DNA from: Blasia pusilla
Taxonomy: Eukaryota > Marchantiophyta > Marchantiopsida > Blasiales
Assembly: GCA_050084515.1 (NCBI GenBank)
Contig: CM114273.1
Location: 3,534,001 to 3,598,000, forward strand
Length of the DNA: 64,000 nt
Direction: 5' to 3'
The notes under the pieces were generated by a model. The model was not told where the DNA came from, did no database searches, and saw only the letters and a list, made by a program, of their open reading frames with translations. Below, piece after piece: positions 51,730 to 64,000 of the stretch. The position numbers and the translations under genes were made by a program. Every line of letters begins with the position of its first letter. Within the stretch, counting starts at the first letter, position 1.

Positions 51730-54200
51730 ACAATGACACATGTTACTAAGTGCAAAGAAGTCTGGAAGAAATGGAGGTTCAAGCAAAGCTGCTTGTTGGA
51801 TTCCATTTCATTTGTGGGTTCTAGTAGACAATGCAATTACGATCTCATCTAACATGTGATGTCAAAGGTTATAACACTTTGTAGGCCTGACGGTGAGGAG
51901 AATGTTTGCTTGTACTTCTGCATTTCAACAAGTGGGCTTTCAAGTAGTGTTGGAATCCAATGGAATGAAAGATACTACGAGGAAACTTGATTTGAAATTT
52001 CTCCACTCCCCTGTAGAGATATGCGGCCAATTATTGTTAGCACAATTCTACTTGTCTCACCTATGGTGTCAAAACACAAGATTTACAAAACTGGAGGCTG
52101 ATTGCAAGTGTGGAAGCATGGTGACCATTTTTTGAATACATGTGTAGACTGGTTTTTCTTCACAGTTCAGACATGGAGTCGCCTGCAATGGGAATGGTAG
52201 TGAAAGGCATTACCATTGTCGTGTAATCCCATCACAACTATGAAGACCCACACTAGCACACCCAGACACAAGTACAACAGTTCCACAAAGATCACACTTG
52301 CACAATGACATTCGATCCTACCTGGTCTGTCACATGTAGTGTTACATTTCGGTGTTTTAAATTCAACTTATAGTCTGGACATTAGCCTGCTCAATTAGGG
52401 CATTCATTCAGAACTAATAACATGCAAGAATTTTTCTTTCCAGACATTAAACATTCTTCCCAATAGTCGACATATATGACCCTGGCTACATGAATCAGGG
52501 CCGTATGTATGGCCTCCTGGTTCAAGCTCTCCCTTCATTGGTTCACTTTGTTACTCTGATCCTGCACCTATCGTACAATTTTGTAATGCAACTCTCAAAA
52601 GCCACAACCAAACTTACTGGTGTTAAAAAGTGCAAGGATGCATGCAGTCAAGTCCTGAACAACAACACACTCAGACAGCTGCTTACTTTAAGAGGTTTAG
52701 AAGTAACTAAACTGGTAAATACACAGATTATTCACATGCTCTATCCAAGGTCTCTGACTAGACTAGTTATTCAGATTATTCAGATCTCCTACATGAATCC
52801 TTTAGGCTTGTCATGTCTCCATCACCAGGACCGAACAGCTGATTGGCTCTTACTCTTCACGATACAATGCACCAGGTTCATGATCAGGTCTCGTCTGCAA
52901 GGTAGGCACATATACAAGACCAACACATTCTTCTAATTCACAGTCAAATGACATTATATGTCGTCACAGGGATGTGCCAAGGAATAATATGCCCGGGGAA
53001 TGCACCAGGTTCATGATCAAGTACTAAAATTTAAAACTTGTTTAGTATAGGATTAGGGACACTGATGGTACTCTGCCACTTCAGCAAAATGAGGTCACTT
53101 GAAACAGTTTGGCTTGGATCAAAAAGCACAATGATTGATACAAGCTCATCATAGCATTTACGCACAAATCGACATAGCCATGACTGGCAGATTGTGATGG
53201 AATGGTAGTGTTTGTATGAGCACAATAATTAGTCCCTAGTCACCATCTGAAACTGGTCAGAAAAAGCAACATTTCAGAAGATTCAACCTGTACATGATCC
53301 ATTTAGCAAATACTTGTAAAGAAAATTTGCCCCCATATTAAATACATGTCTGAAAATCTCAGATCAAATACTTTTTTTTGAAACATGTTCCATATCACGA
53401 TTTCTCGTACCATTCCGTGCAAACTTCTACAATGAAATCTTCCCCAAGGTCGCAGGCTAATTTGTCCTTCTCCATCTGTGTTTGGGAAAGGCGCAAAAAG
53501 AAGTCCTGACAGTATTAGTAGATTGACAGGAACAGCACCTTGACTTCAGTCCAACTGCACCTCTATTCAGCATCATGTATGCTCATGTTACAAACCAATA
53601 CAAAACCTCCAATAGGAAGACTTGTAGGGTACCTTGTAGCAGATCATTCTAATTGATGTGCATTGAGGATGGTAAGGGGAAAACCTGCAAATCGAAACAG
53701 GAAAGTAGCTAGTCAGGCACAAGTTTTTCACTACCATTCATGATGTAAGGTTGCAATTCCAAAGTGCTCTTTGTCCAAGAGGACAAAAGGTTATATCAAT
53801 GATTACCAGACGAAAGACATTTTAAAAATTTGAAAGCACGGCCATAAAAGACAGGGGGAAGTAATGTTGCACACCAGATGTGACAACCTCCATTTGCTTA
53901 TTACAAAGGGATGGGTTTCACCTATCAACTCTATGATATGGGAGACTTACTGGTGAAGATGATACATGATCACTTTGATGGCTTTCATCCGTGCTGCACT
54001 TGGAGCCCTTCCGCCAGCACACTCGTCTTTGGTGAGCCCTGTCTAAACTTTCACATACTGAAATGTATACATTCTAAGGGAGTGAATTTTCCCTCCCTAC
54101 CATTAGACTTCCAAGTTCCAAATTTCTGAATCGGAGCTACGTTCTCATAGGAAAAACTGAATTGGATGGTCTATGCTTGAGTGAACTCTCTGGTCAGGGG
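51730..54200. other. Intergenic / possible importin 3' UTR, no gene recognised
   Basis: A 148-codon + strand ORF (52490-52936) lacks any recognised domain. The part next to 54.2 kb probably contains the importin 3' UTR, but no poly(A) site can be fixed. Confidence 0.4.
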
Positions 54201-54220
54201 TAAAGTAAATGACTGAAGAT

Positions 54221-57200
54221 TCATGTTTGCAATAGCTGTCGCAATTGGTCAAGGAGCAGAGGATGAAGTCGAGACATAGCCGTATTGAAGGCCACCTCTC
54301 CATGAAAGACTGCACAAGTCTGCAGATTTTCTTTCAGCAGTGGAGCTAAGGCAAGGCTATTGATTGGATCCGCACCAAGAACCTGCAAAAGGCATGTGTT
54401 AACACATTCCTCCTTTTAGCTAAATACAATCATGAATGCCCTAACAATGCATAAAATAAAACCTTGATGGATGAAAACTTTACAAGAATAACAGAACACA
54501 TGTGTAAAGACAACCTCACAGCTGCTACAAAATCGAGGTAAGCCTGTAATGCAAAACCTGCAACCCAACACTTCGAAGTTCCTCATGAAGTTACTATCTG
54601 TATTTGTTTAGTATCATATGCCTTTGGGTTCATTAGTGCACTGAGGTTGGGCTAACTAGTCACCACCACTGCAACTTTCCTAGTCTCATTCCACGGCTAG
54701 AATTCATAAACAGCTGATTCAGGGTAATGAAGGGAGGTCGCTGGACGTACCTGTCTTTTCCTCGACTCTTCACTCTCGACTGACGTCACTGATCCTTCAT
54801 CTCCAGAATTTGCAGTCGAAGACCAGTAACTGTAGCTGTGTATACCGCACGGTTGCCAAAATTAGATTATCAAGGTTAATAACAAAAGAGGAAAATCTAG
54901 AAATAGCTCAGCTTTGATTGTTCATGGCTACCCAACAGGAGGGTAAAAGACATCCACAACTAAATTAGGGCTAAGTCATAATCTACACAATGAGTGCATG
55001 GCAAATCACACTAAGAAAGAATCCTACATACTATGATCGCATGCCGAAGTGACTTCAACTTCGTAGAATCTGAATGTACTCTATAAACTCTTAACTATCA
55101 TCAAACATGTGTAAAATTCTAGAATTGATGTGGGCCTCGTTGCCTCAGACCAATACCTCGAAGGGGTTCCATTTTTTTCTTCTTCTGTCTCATGGAGGAC
55201 GCTTGTGCAAACACTGCCACCAAAAGAGGGACATGGGAAAAACTCAATTACAAAGTAAACGTGACAACATTTTCAATGATGATCATGATAGACATTTTTA
55301 GTCCGTCACTCTGCTTTAAGAAATGTACCAGGATGATATTAAAATTAATAAGCAGATGCTCAAAAACAATCTAAACTCTGAGCTGGTCAACTAGGCTTCG
55401 GTCCATAGAATCATCCAAAAAGAACCAAACAACTTGGAAGTCTCCTACAAGGGATGTTGGCTACAAACCTTAGAATCTGTTCTAGCCGATCTAATATTTG
55501 TGGTTCCCTCAACTTGAGCAGAAAACATAGAGCCAACGCACACACCTTCCGCTTACCCAGAGTTGTTAGAGAATCAATCTGCACATGAAAACACAAGACC
55601 ATGTTGCTAAACTCCATAGTAAACACTTTAAAGTTATTTTGCACTACCCAAAATCTTATAAATAAGAGAATAACCTGAAAAATCCGTAAGTTTAGAGACG
55701 CTTGAATAGGTAAGACTTAACATACATGCACGCATATCTCCTAAGAGCATACATCAACAGCACATGGCACCTTAGAAGTAAAAAGGAACTCAATTACAGA
55801 AGACTAGAAGCTGGAGCCTTGAGGGACCAAAATGTTAGTACTGTTGTTACCTTATCAAGCCAAGCATCAAAAAATAGGAAAAGGGTACTTTGCTCTGTAG
55901 TGGCCACGCCAGCTTGCTGTAAAGCATGCGTAAGAGATTGTTGAGTGGTGAACTGGGCAAAAAAAGCATCATTCTGGACAAGGACTCTTGCCAAAATTGC
56001 TCCTGAGGAAGCTCTCACTATGTCTGAATCATTTCGGCCATTCACAACAAGCACCACCAATTTCTGAACACAAGCAAACACAGTAAGACACCAAAAGATA
56101 AAAACAAAAATTGGTCTACTATAGTAGATAGTCATTTATCATGGCAACCACTTCCGATTCATGCTCTTGTAATATGTATGCTTTTTAAATTTGAATGCAT
56201 TTCCTTTCCATAACCTTCATAAGATCTTTGAAGGTATGGTAATTCTATTAAATCAGAAGGATGGTGCACAACTTGCATAATTTGATTTTTTCTGAAAGGC
56301 GGTGAGAATTTCGGACAAAGTACCTGCAGAGAAGCCTCCAGCAACCCAGGTGCATCTCCAGGAAAGCACTGTAGCAACAAACAAGATTGTTACATTAACG
56401 AACCAAGTAACATAGATCACATAACATACTCAAACTCACCCAAGTGAAAGAAGCAAGGCAATGAGTAAAACATAGGCGACCAGACCTGAATAAGTGTATC
56501 AATCACAGGCAAGGTACACATCATTCCCTTCTCGTTTACATTCCCAACAACACTGTCCAGAATTGTCACTACACCAGCAGCGTGGTGACGAAGAAAGTCT
56601 CCTCGTCCTAGAAGAACGTAACTTTCAACTATATTCATTGCCACCTGCAATCATTCCACCATTTGAAATTATAGCATCTAACAGAGTCATGTATTATTTA
56701 AAGAGTGTGCTAACAAGGTGAAATTGAACTCAGCCCCCCTCAGACTCACCGCAATCCAGTGAGCACTACCTTTTTCCCTAGAGCCTCTGAAACAGATTTA
56801 ATAATTCATCAGAATGATACTTTTGACGGGGAATAGTATAATAAAAGATTAATCAGATACCTGAAGATGATCAAAACTTTTCTCCATGACCGCCACAAGA
56901 TGGGGAAATAAGGCAAGTAACTGAGGCACCATCACAGGTGCATGCCGCAGAGTGGTTTGCCATAACTGCAACAACCAAAGAGCTCCTTGTAAGTTTATGC
57001 AAAGTCCAGCACAGATTCATTGTTCACTCACAATTGATATTTGACTTTTGTGGCCGAGAAAAATACTAAGCACCACTGCAGAATGGCAGGGCCAGTGCAT
57101 GACTATATCAAAAAAGGTCAACCTGCATTCCATCCTCCAGCATATTGAGTTCATCTGGTTGATTGACATCGGTGCTGTACTGTAATATTGGGAATAACAG

Positions 57201-60200
57201 TTCGTAGCACATCGGAGACTGCGGCCCTAAGGCCATCAAGAGGCGCTGCAATGCTAGAATTACTTGAATCCGTAACAGGCTTTGACCTTCTGAAGCTTGC
57301 CACACCTGCCAGTGTTCAGTCATTCAGCAGGTCAGATGAGACCACACTTCAAAATACTATATTCATCAGCCGAGAAAATATGATGTGTCGGGATAGTAAA
57401 CTAGTGAGTATGGCGCCCCAGAAACATCAGAGGAACTAACCTGAGGTAAGAAGGACATGATCTTCTCAACACAAGGGAGCACCTTTTCCCCAAGACGTTC
57501 AATAATGAGAGATACCAAGTTGAAAATTTGAAGCTGCATCATGTGAAACGTCACTTGACATTTTAAAACCAATGATTTAGCTAGCACTAAGATGCATGAA
57601 GTCCGATAAATTTCAACAGTTGTGTCTACTGATAGACAAATACTGGAACTTAAAACTGTTAACAGAAAAAGGCACGAAAAAGATGTAAGCGCTTGATAGT
57701 TTACCTTAGAGTCAAACTCCTGAGCTGTGCGCATAAACTCAAAGAGAAACTGTAGACAAGTAGGAACAAATTCTACAAACTCCTCCTCATAGAAGTGTAC
57801 GTCATCTATCAAGTAATGGAGAGAACGACATGCAGCAAGCTGTACACCATCAGGATGGTAAAACAGATCAGATCCTATCTATTGATCTTTACCAATGGCA
57901 GGATAAAGTTCACTTCATAACTAGGAATCTTGGATTCTTTCCTGATACTTTTTAAATACCATGCCTATGCCCCACCGTCTGGAACATTTTCGGACTGGGT
58001 CATACTAAAAATATCATTCATTTAAGTCCCCATGATTAAGAAAAAGTAATTTCCTTTCACTGTATCTAAGATTGGAAATATAAAATTCCAGTACTAGTCG
58101 ACCAGTTGCAAACAAAACCCTGAAAGGCTATTTGTGCAATCTTGCCTAAGAGGTTCTGCAGTTAGACCTCCCCGAGGATGACTCCAATTGTAAACTTGTT
58201 CTCTTGCTTGTAGGGCAACCATCCAGACAATATCATAGGGGTCTATTTCTTGCTCTGAAAATTTTCTAATTTTCTTTCTTTATTCCTCTAACATGCATCC
58301 AGAATGAGTAAGAGGATATTGTTACATGAAAAGAGGTGACAGTCTCATTAACAGCTACTAATGACAGGCCTTAGATACATGGTGTTAACTTAAAGCCAAG
58401 CTCGAAAAGTTGATTGAGATAAGACTTACTTTCACTGCAAGATCACTGTCACCAAGAAGGCCCAACAGCGCACTGTAGATTGGTCTTCTCATTTCATCCT
58501 TGATCTGCGAAAATTACTTATGTCAATAGAAAAAAACTTTACTTTGGCTACAACTGTTTTGTTCTCAAAGACATGAGTACATAATCACAGATTACTCACA
58601 GATATAATTGAGATAATCACAGATGAAGTCAGATTCAAATTAATGATATTATAAAATAGAAGGTGTATAGCAGGCAATAATCGGATCTTGAAGTTGGAGG
58701 AAAATCAGTTGTTGAGAAAGGAACTTACATTGCAGAGACATTGATTACGTCAGTCTTTGATAAACATATCATATCAGCTCCTAATTGGATGTTATCAAAG
58801 AAAGGCTGAGTTATTACCTTGCTCACCCACTGGCCCACCAACCAAGCAACTCTCCGACGTAGAATGCGGCCATTCGGATGTTGGTTGTGGAGTTCCTGAG
58901 CTAAGGCCCCATCATACCTAGTCAAGCACATATGGAAATTATAGTAAGGATTTGTCATAACACATTCTTGAAGTTTTTCTTTCACAGTAAAGCTGCGCAT
59001 AATGCCAAGGAGTTTTCAGGCCAATTTCTAAGGTGGCTCTACAAAAAGTCCAAGCAAAAGAGTGGGTCTTCACCAAAACTTAAAATCGATGTAATCATAA
59101 AGGTCATAATTTGCCACCCCAACTGCATTGTAAACCGCCTCCTTCATAAGTAAGGTTGGGGTGATTTGGATGTCTGCATCAGGAGCCGCTGGTGGGCAGC
59201 TATCCGAAGCTTGCTTCAACATTTCCACGATCAGTGGTGCTAGCATCTGCAATATATTCGAAGAGAGGCGGTCATTTCCAGCACGAAATCAAAATCAGCC
59301 AAGTGCAGTTCAACTCCAACCTCCACCTCTGTTCTTGTATCTCATCATACCTAGATGACAAACATCCATCATATCCTCCACCAGGTCACATAAAAGAACA
59401 AACATCCCTGTTGATGACTCCCTCTTGTGTACAGGTGACAAAATATAGTAAAGGTAATCAGAAACTGTGCCTGCTTTGAATATAAAGTCTGGAGGTGGAT
59501 AGCAATAGCTGTCGTACATCTGAATTATCTTTGCAAAAGAATACAAGAGTGACAGGGACCAGGAATGATGGTCCTAGGTAATGAGTATCATGCCGTGGCC
59601 TTGAAGAATAAGTTTAAGAAGCCATCAAGCTTAACATTATAATCTGAACCTCAACCTCTTGTTTGCTTGATACACAGCACAAACTGAAACACACTTTCAC
59701 ACTCAATACCTCTCGATGCCTTTCAAACAAAGCCAGGTACAGAGACTCAGCACACGGTCGAAGTTTCTCTCTCCACTGGACCATCTCTTGCTCATGATGA
59801 AATGCTTCAGGCTCCTGAGCCCACTCATACAAATCATCACCTGTAAGAACGAAGTACCTGCACATGAAAGGATATCAGAGTAGTGAGCAGCAGTACTAGG
59901 TAACAAAATTACAGAAAATTTGTGAAAGGGTGCAAGTCAAATCAGGAGCTAGGTCATGGACCTAAATTTCTCAGCATTACAAACATGAAAAGCCTTTAAC
60001 TAAATACTTTAAGTATATAACAGTCTTGGAGGGAGGAGACATGGAGACTACTGAATTCATTATAAGAGGTTTACAACACTAATAGCCCAAGAATTGTAGA
60101 GTGCAGAGAGGACTTGTAGCATGTAAAAAGCCACATGATGTTGACCTTACCCAAGTCCTTACCACACCTACTAGGAAGTGAAAACAAGTATATCATCAAT

Positions 60201-63200
60201 CATACACACCTTCGGATTAGGATTTCTGACAGAACAACAAGCCGCTGCTTGTCGAGCAAAGATTGAAGAATTTCTTCAGCTTGACCAGCTAGATTTCCCT
60301 TAGCTTCTTCCATTGATTGAGTGGTCTGCCCGACAACACGGCCTGATTTGTATGATCGATATGAGGCACACTGAATGACAGACTGAATGAATATCATGCA
60401 CTTGATCAGAAAGTGCTCAAACATATTGCTGCCTCCGCTTTGTTCAGTTACTTGAACATAACAGAAATCCAGGACTGGAGGTAGGACGGTCTTATTGCTG
60501 AAAGAATAAGGATGGGTGCTTTGAACTTCCACCAGAGTCTTCATTAATCTCAAACACGCCTTCTCTACAAATTCTCGAATGGGTGGCACTGAACCTGTGG
60601 ATTAAAGATCCAGGTTGATTTTAGCTTACTATATCAAGAGGATTCTTCTGTTGATGATCGCTTTGAGTAGAGTCACCCACAAAATTACTTCCCAACCACA
60701 AAAAAAAAAGAAATGGGCTATTCAGCTGTACACAGAAGGCCAGAAGCCAGAAGCAAAACCTATCCTACATCATTGGATACACTTCATGTAGAAAGGGTAT
60801 AGGCATGGCCACTCACGATATTGCAACAATGACTGAACAGCCTGCAGAAGAGCTGGAGATACTTGTTTCACAGGAGCAACTTCCTGAGAAATGTCAGTCA
60901 ATGAGAATATTAATAGTCACCCAAGTCATGCTACTGTGAACACTTAATGGATACACCTTTCATAAACTGAAATAAATATAATCATACTGAAATGGAGAAG
61001 GGATCTACCTGGACTGATTTGGCATCACTCTGGAAGCCAAAAAGAAGCATCCGCTTTAGAACTTTTGAGCAGAGCAGCCAACGATCACAGGTCAGAGACA
61101 AGGCTTTCCCCTGTTCGGGGAGTAAACCATTCTCTGGACTAGCAATATAAGCTGAAAAACCTTGCAATATAAGCTGCATGTCAGCAAACCAATGGTGCCA
61201 TGTGTAGTCAAAAAGTTGGGAAGTGATCTGCCAGGAAGGACAACAACACCAGCAAGAGTCTCATCAGTTTTTTGATCCCAAACCAAGAATCATTCCAACT
61301 GGTTCAGGTGCCCCAAATCAGTGACTCATACTTCCAGAAAATAATATTTTTCACATCCTTCATTTGCCTCTCATCTGACCACTAGAGTCTGGAAGATACA
61401 TTGAAGTCACCATGGTCGTCAGTATTTTGAAGATATTTCTAGTTCATTTAAAGCACTGAAATGATAAATTTGGAAAAGCCCCACATGCTCTGTGCTTCTA
61501 ACCGGAAAAGTAACAAAAGTTGGACTCTCTTCTCACAAGCTATCACCTTTAGCTACGCATCTAGAATCACTGCAAAGAAATTGACCTTACAAGGCTACTC
61601 CATATGATACACCATGAACCTACTCATTGTATTTGACTCCTTATAGCAATGACCAGTCCAGTAAGTCAAATTCTCTGAAAACTCTTAGGAATTCAGAATA
61701 CGTCTTCCTAAGAAACACCTATTTGGTGGATCAATTAGAGCTGAAACCTAAATTTCACAATTTCCTCTCTCCCTGACTAACTCTATACATCATTGTACAA
61801 ATTTACTCATCAATGCAAGACCTTATGTCCATCACATTCCTTCATTTACTAATTCCTCTTCCATGATTGCAAGAAACCAATGGCACCCACTCTGCCCTTC
61901 CGACTTGGTTTGGTCCTCATTGTAATCAATCATACCAAGTCACACACATGGACAAGAAGTGTACATATAAACACCAGGAATTGCAGATCCAAAGTAAATG
62001 ATCATTCTCTTCAGAGAATATTTGGGGTTTTCAGGCGTACAAATGCACAAAGCCATACACTACTTGGTTAGTCCAACCTCATCCTAACTAGATACTCCAA
62101 ACACCTGTGCTCCAATTACTTGTCACCCTTTAGTCTACAGAAGTGATTTTACCATGCAGCAAACACAACCAAGCCAAAAAGTCCACAAGTACCTCTGCAA
62201 AATTCCGTTGATCAGCTGCCAAACGTTTTGTTGACAACTCTTTTAGGGTTTGGTTAAGCACCAGGTATACTCTCTGTGTCAAAAGAACATCTGGCGATTG
62301 AAGTTTCAGTAGAAGCATAGGGAATAGCTCGGGCCTGATCATCCAAATCCAAGAAAAGCGCATTGACAAACCACCTTGACATTAGCACATGAACGCCTGC
62401 ATTTTGCCAAAGACAAGTCCGGAGAAAGGACCCCACATACACACATTGCACAAACTCCAGCTTCTCAAGATTACAGCTGGCCAAAATAAACATATAATAT
62501 GGTGTAGAATAACTACAACGTCAAGCAAGTGATGCTGACAAATTCATTCAAAACATTTGCCATCTCTATTTTCAGACAATCATCCCTCAAAGAGAAAAGA
62601 CAGTTTCCCCATTGGAAAAAATCTCTTCTTGGCTGCCCCATACCACTAGAGAGTGGCAAAGATGAAATCTTATACCTTGAACAACTTCAAAGAGCTTTTT
62701 GCAGCTCTATGAGAAATTCAGAACATCATCCAACCATGTTGATATACTTAATCCAAAACAGAACTGCGACTGGCTATCATCACCAATGAAGGTTCCGAAT
62801 TCTGCTATATGCACGAGCAGCTACAGCAATAAAATCGATAGACCAGAGATCAAGAAGTCAGTTTGCTTACCAATCCCGAGGGTAGTCAAATCGAGCAATT
62901 TTTGCTATCAATAGGGAAAGTTGAACGGCAACCTGGAGCAATATTACAAAACCTTAACGACATGATTCCTGAAGCAGTTAACTGACAAGTGCATTGTGCT
63001 TACTGATAGGAACTTCAAGTCTCATACCAGACTGTCTTGCTCTACAATTCTATTGTGTTTTCCTCCCACGGTTATAAAGGTATGTGTAGCTCATGTAGCT
63101 AAAACTTTGATTTTCGAACTAGTCTAATCGCTTCTTGTATACCCCAAGAAAAGTGAATAGCCCTCAAGGTTCGTTACTGTAAGGAAGTGCAATGAATAAA

Positions 63201-63362
63201 GTTCCTCTCACATTCAGACGCACACCAACACTGTAGCAATAAATAGGCTCCAACCAGAGAACAAGAGTGAGGCGATAGAAAGTGCTGACCTTATTATCTT
63301 CCTCCCTAATAAGCTCCAGAAGCTTGTTCCGTAGATAGGGTTTTTCAGCATCGCCAATACCT
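54221..63362 (-). CDS. Importin-11 / KA120-type karyopherin (5' partial)
   Basis: Nuclear import receptor of the importin-beta superfamily, built of HEAT/ARM repeats. Twenty exons in gene order: 63290-~63362, 62871-62932, 62193-62334, 61009-61227, 60817-60883, 60210-60594, 59710-59857, 59074-59246, 58818-58917, 58430-58504, 57705-57839, 57441-57533, 57123-57305, 56861-56965, 56486-56644, 56324-56368, 55851-56063, 55469-55578, 54751-54835 and 54221-54382. Every junction is GT-AG and phases close, giving ~910 aa to TGA 54223-54221. Family landmarks: KPYLRNKLLELIREED, AKIARFDYPRDW, TLKELSTKRLAADQRNFAE, FHHEQEMVQWREKLRPCAES, RRRVAWLVGQWV, AAGVVTILDSVVGNVNEKG and, near the C-terminus, RLHPLLLDQLRQLL. 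These match Arabidopsis KA120 (At3g08960), ~1,010 aa, so roughly 90-100 N-terminal residues (the Ran-binding end) lie past the right edge. The acceptor at 63360-63362 has two options. Confidence 0.95.
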
Positions 63363-64000
63363 CTGATGACAAAGATAGGAGTTGCAACATGGCTCCATGA
63401 TGTCAAACGCGGCCAAATTAAAGAGTGTCCTTTGAAATAATACGAAGGTGCAATTATTCCATCTACATACCATTCAAATTGTCCTTCCATTGAGCAAAAT
63501 TTGAAAACACTTGTCCCCACAAGAACAACTCATGTATGCAAAGAACTCTGCCCGAAAAAGACCATATGAGTAGGGAAAACGTATGAAGGAACGTCACAGC
63601 AAGTAAAGGCTGATGTGGTAGGATACCATGACCAAAGGAAAAAAGAAAGTGGTTGGAACACCAGAGCTTGAAATAAAGACTTGTGGAGAGCTTTGAACAA
63701 GGCACTGTACCCGGAGTGAACCCTAATCCCAAATCGCTCAGCACTATCCCTGGATAAATTTCTTGGATGATTTCAATTTGTTTCAGATTCGCTATCAGGA
63801 AATAAGGAAGCACGAAACAGACCAAGATGAATCAGAAATAGAATCCGTCAGCTCACGGATGACACAACGAGTTCCACTTTTGGTGGGAACCTCATTATTT
63901 GGGAAACCTCCTTTGACGATCAATACGTTAAACTACCTTTGAGAGTTCTATGGAGTTTGATATGACTAAGAACTCAGGAGAAAAATGCATGACAAGTACT

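Noticed and set aside
52490-52936. 148-codon + strand ORF
   Set aside because: No recognised domain; composition is like the surrounding non-coding DNA.

Overview
This window is nuclear DNA of a land plant. Three genes can be read with confidence, all with many GT-AG introns: (1) an organelle-type PPR protein of the EMB1417/At4g18975 kind on the + strand, 8.3-12.1 kb; (2) a complete nine-exon hexokinase with an N-terminal membrane anchor on the - strand, 21.2-25.1 kb; (3) the C-terminal ~90% of an importin-11/KA120-type karyopherin on the - strand, 54.2-63.4 kb, whose first exons lie beyond the right edge. Codon-by-codon phase checks close for all nine hexokinase exons (510 aa) and for the 20 importin exons (~910 aa). 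Long AT-rich intergenic DNA, low gene density and degenerate retroelements fit a bryophyte-like or other non-seed plant, but the species cannot be named from this sequence.

Layout. 0-3.7 kb: a GC-richer stretch with duplications, a 320-codon ORF built of 30-nt and 48-nt repeats, and 2.7-3.5 kb segments that read like exons of an unrecognised, possibly decayed gene. 3.7-8.3 kb: AT-rich, no gene, a Helitron-like 3' end and a 53-bp minisatellite. 8.3-12.1 kb: PPR gene, followed by a three-copy ~130-bp repeat. 12.8-20.9 kb: no convincing large gene, with a G-rich 80-97-bp minisatellite (15 kb), a 17-bp inverted repeat, long CT tracts and a small 59-codon ORF. 21.2-25.1 kb: hexokinase, with a GC-rich region to 28.5 kb that probably carries its promoter and perhaps the start of a divergent gene. 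28.5-50 kb: repeat-dominated. It holds a solo LTR with a 5-bp target duplication, a related older LTR, an LTR retrotransposon deletion derivative with a gag/aspartic-protease remnant and no reverse transcriptase, and several diverged direct repeats. 50.6-51.7 kb: a four-copy ~275-bp tandem array. 54.2-63.4 kb: importin gene.

The three genes are unrelated housekeeping functions: organellar RNA metabolism, hexose phosphorylation and sugar sensing, and nuclear import. Nothing suggests a gene cluster. The most informative structural result is that the retrotransposon at 38.9-44.0 kb sits inside a lone copy of the 275-bp repeat. The intact array at 51 kb therefore serves as an empty-site reference that fixes both element ends and the target duplication. 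No prokaryotic-type system, CRISPR array, rRNA or convincing tRNA gene was found.
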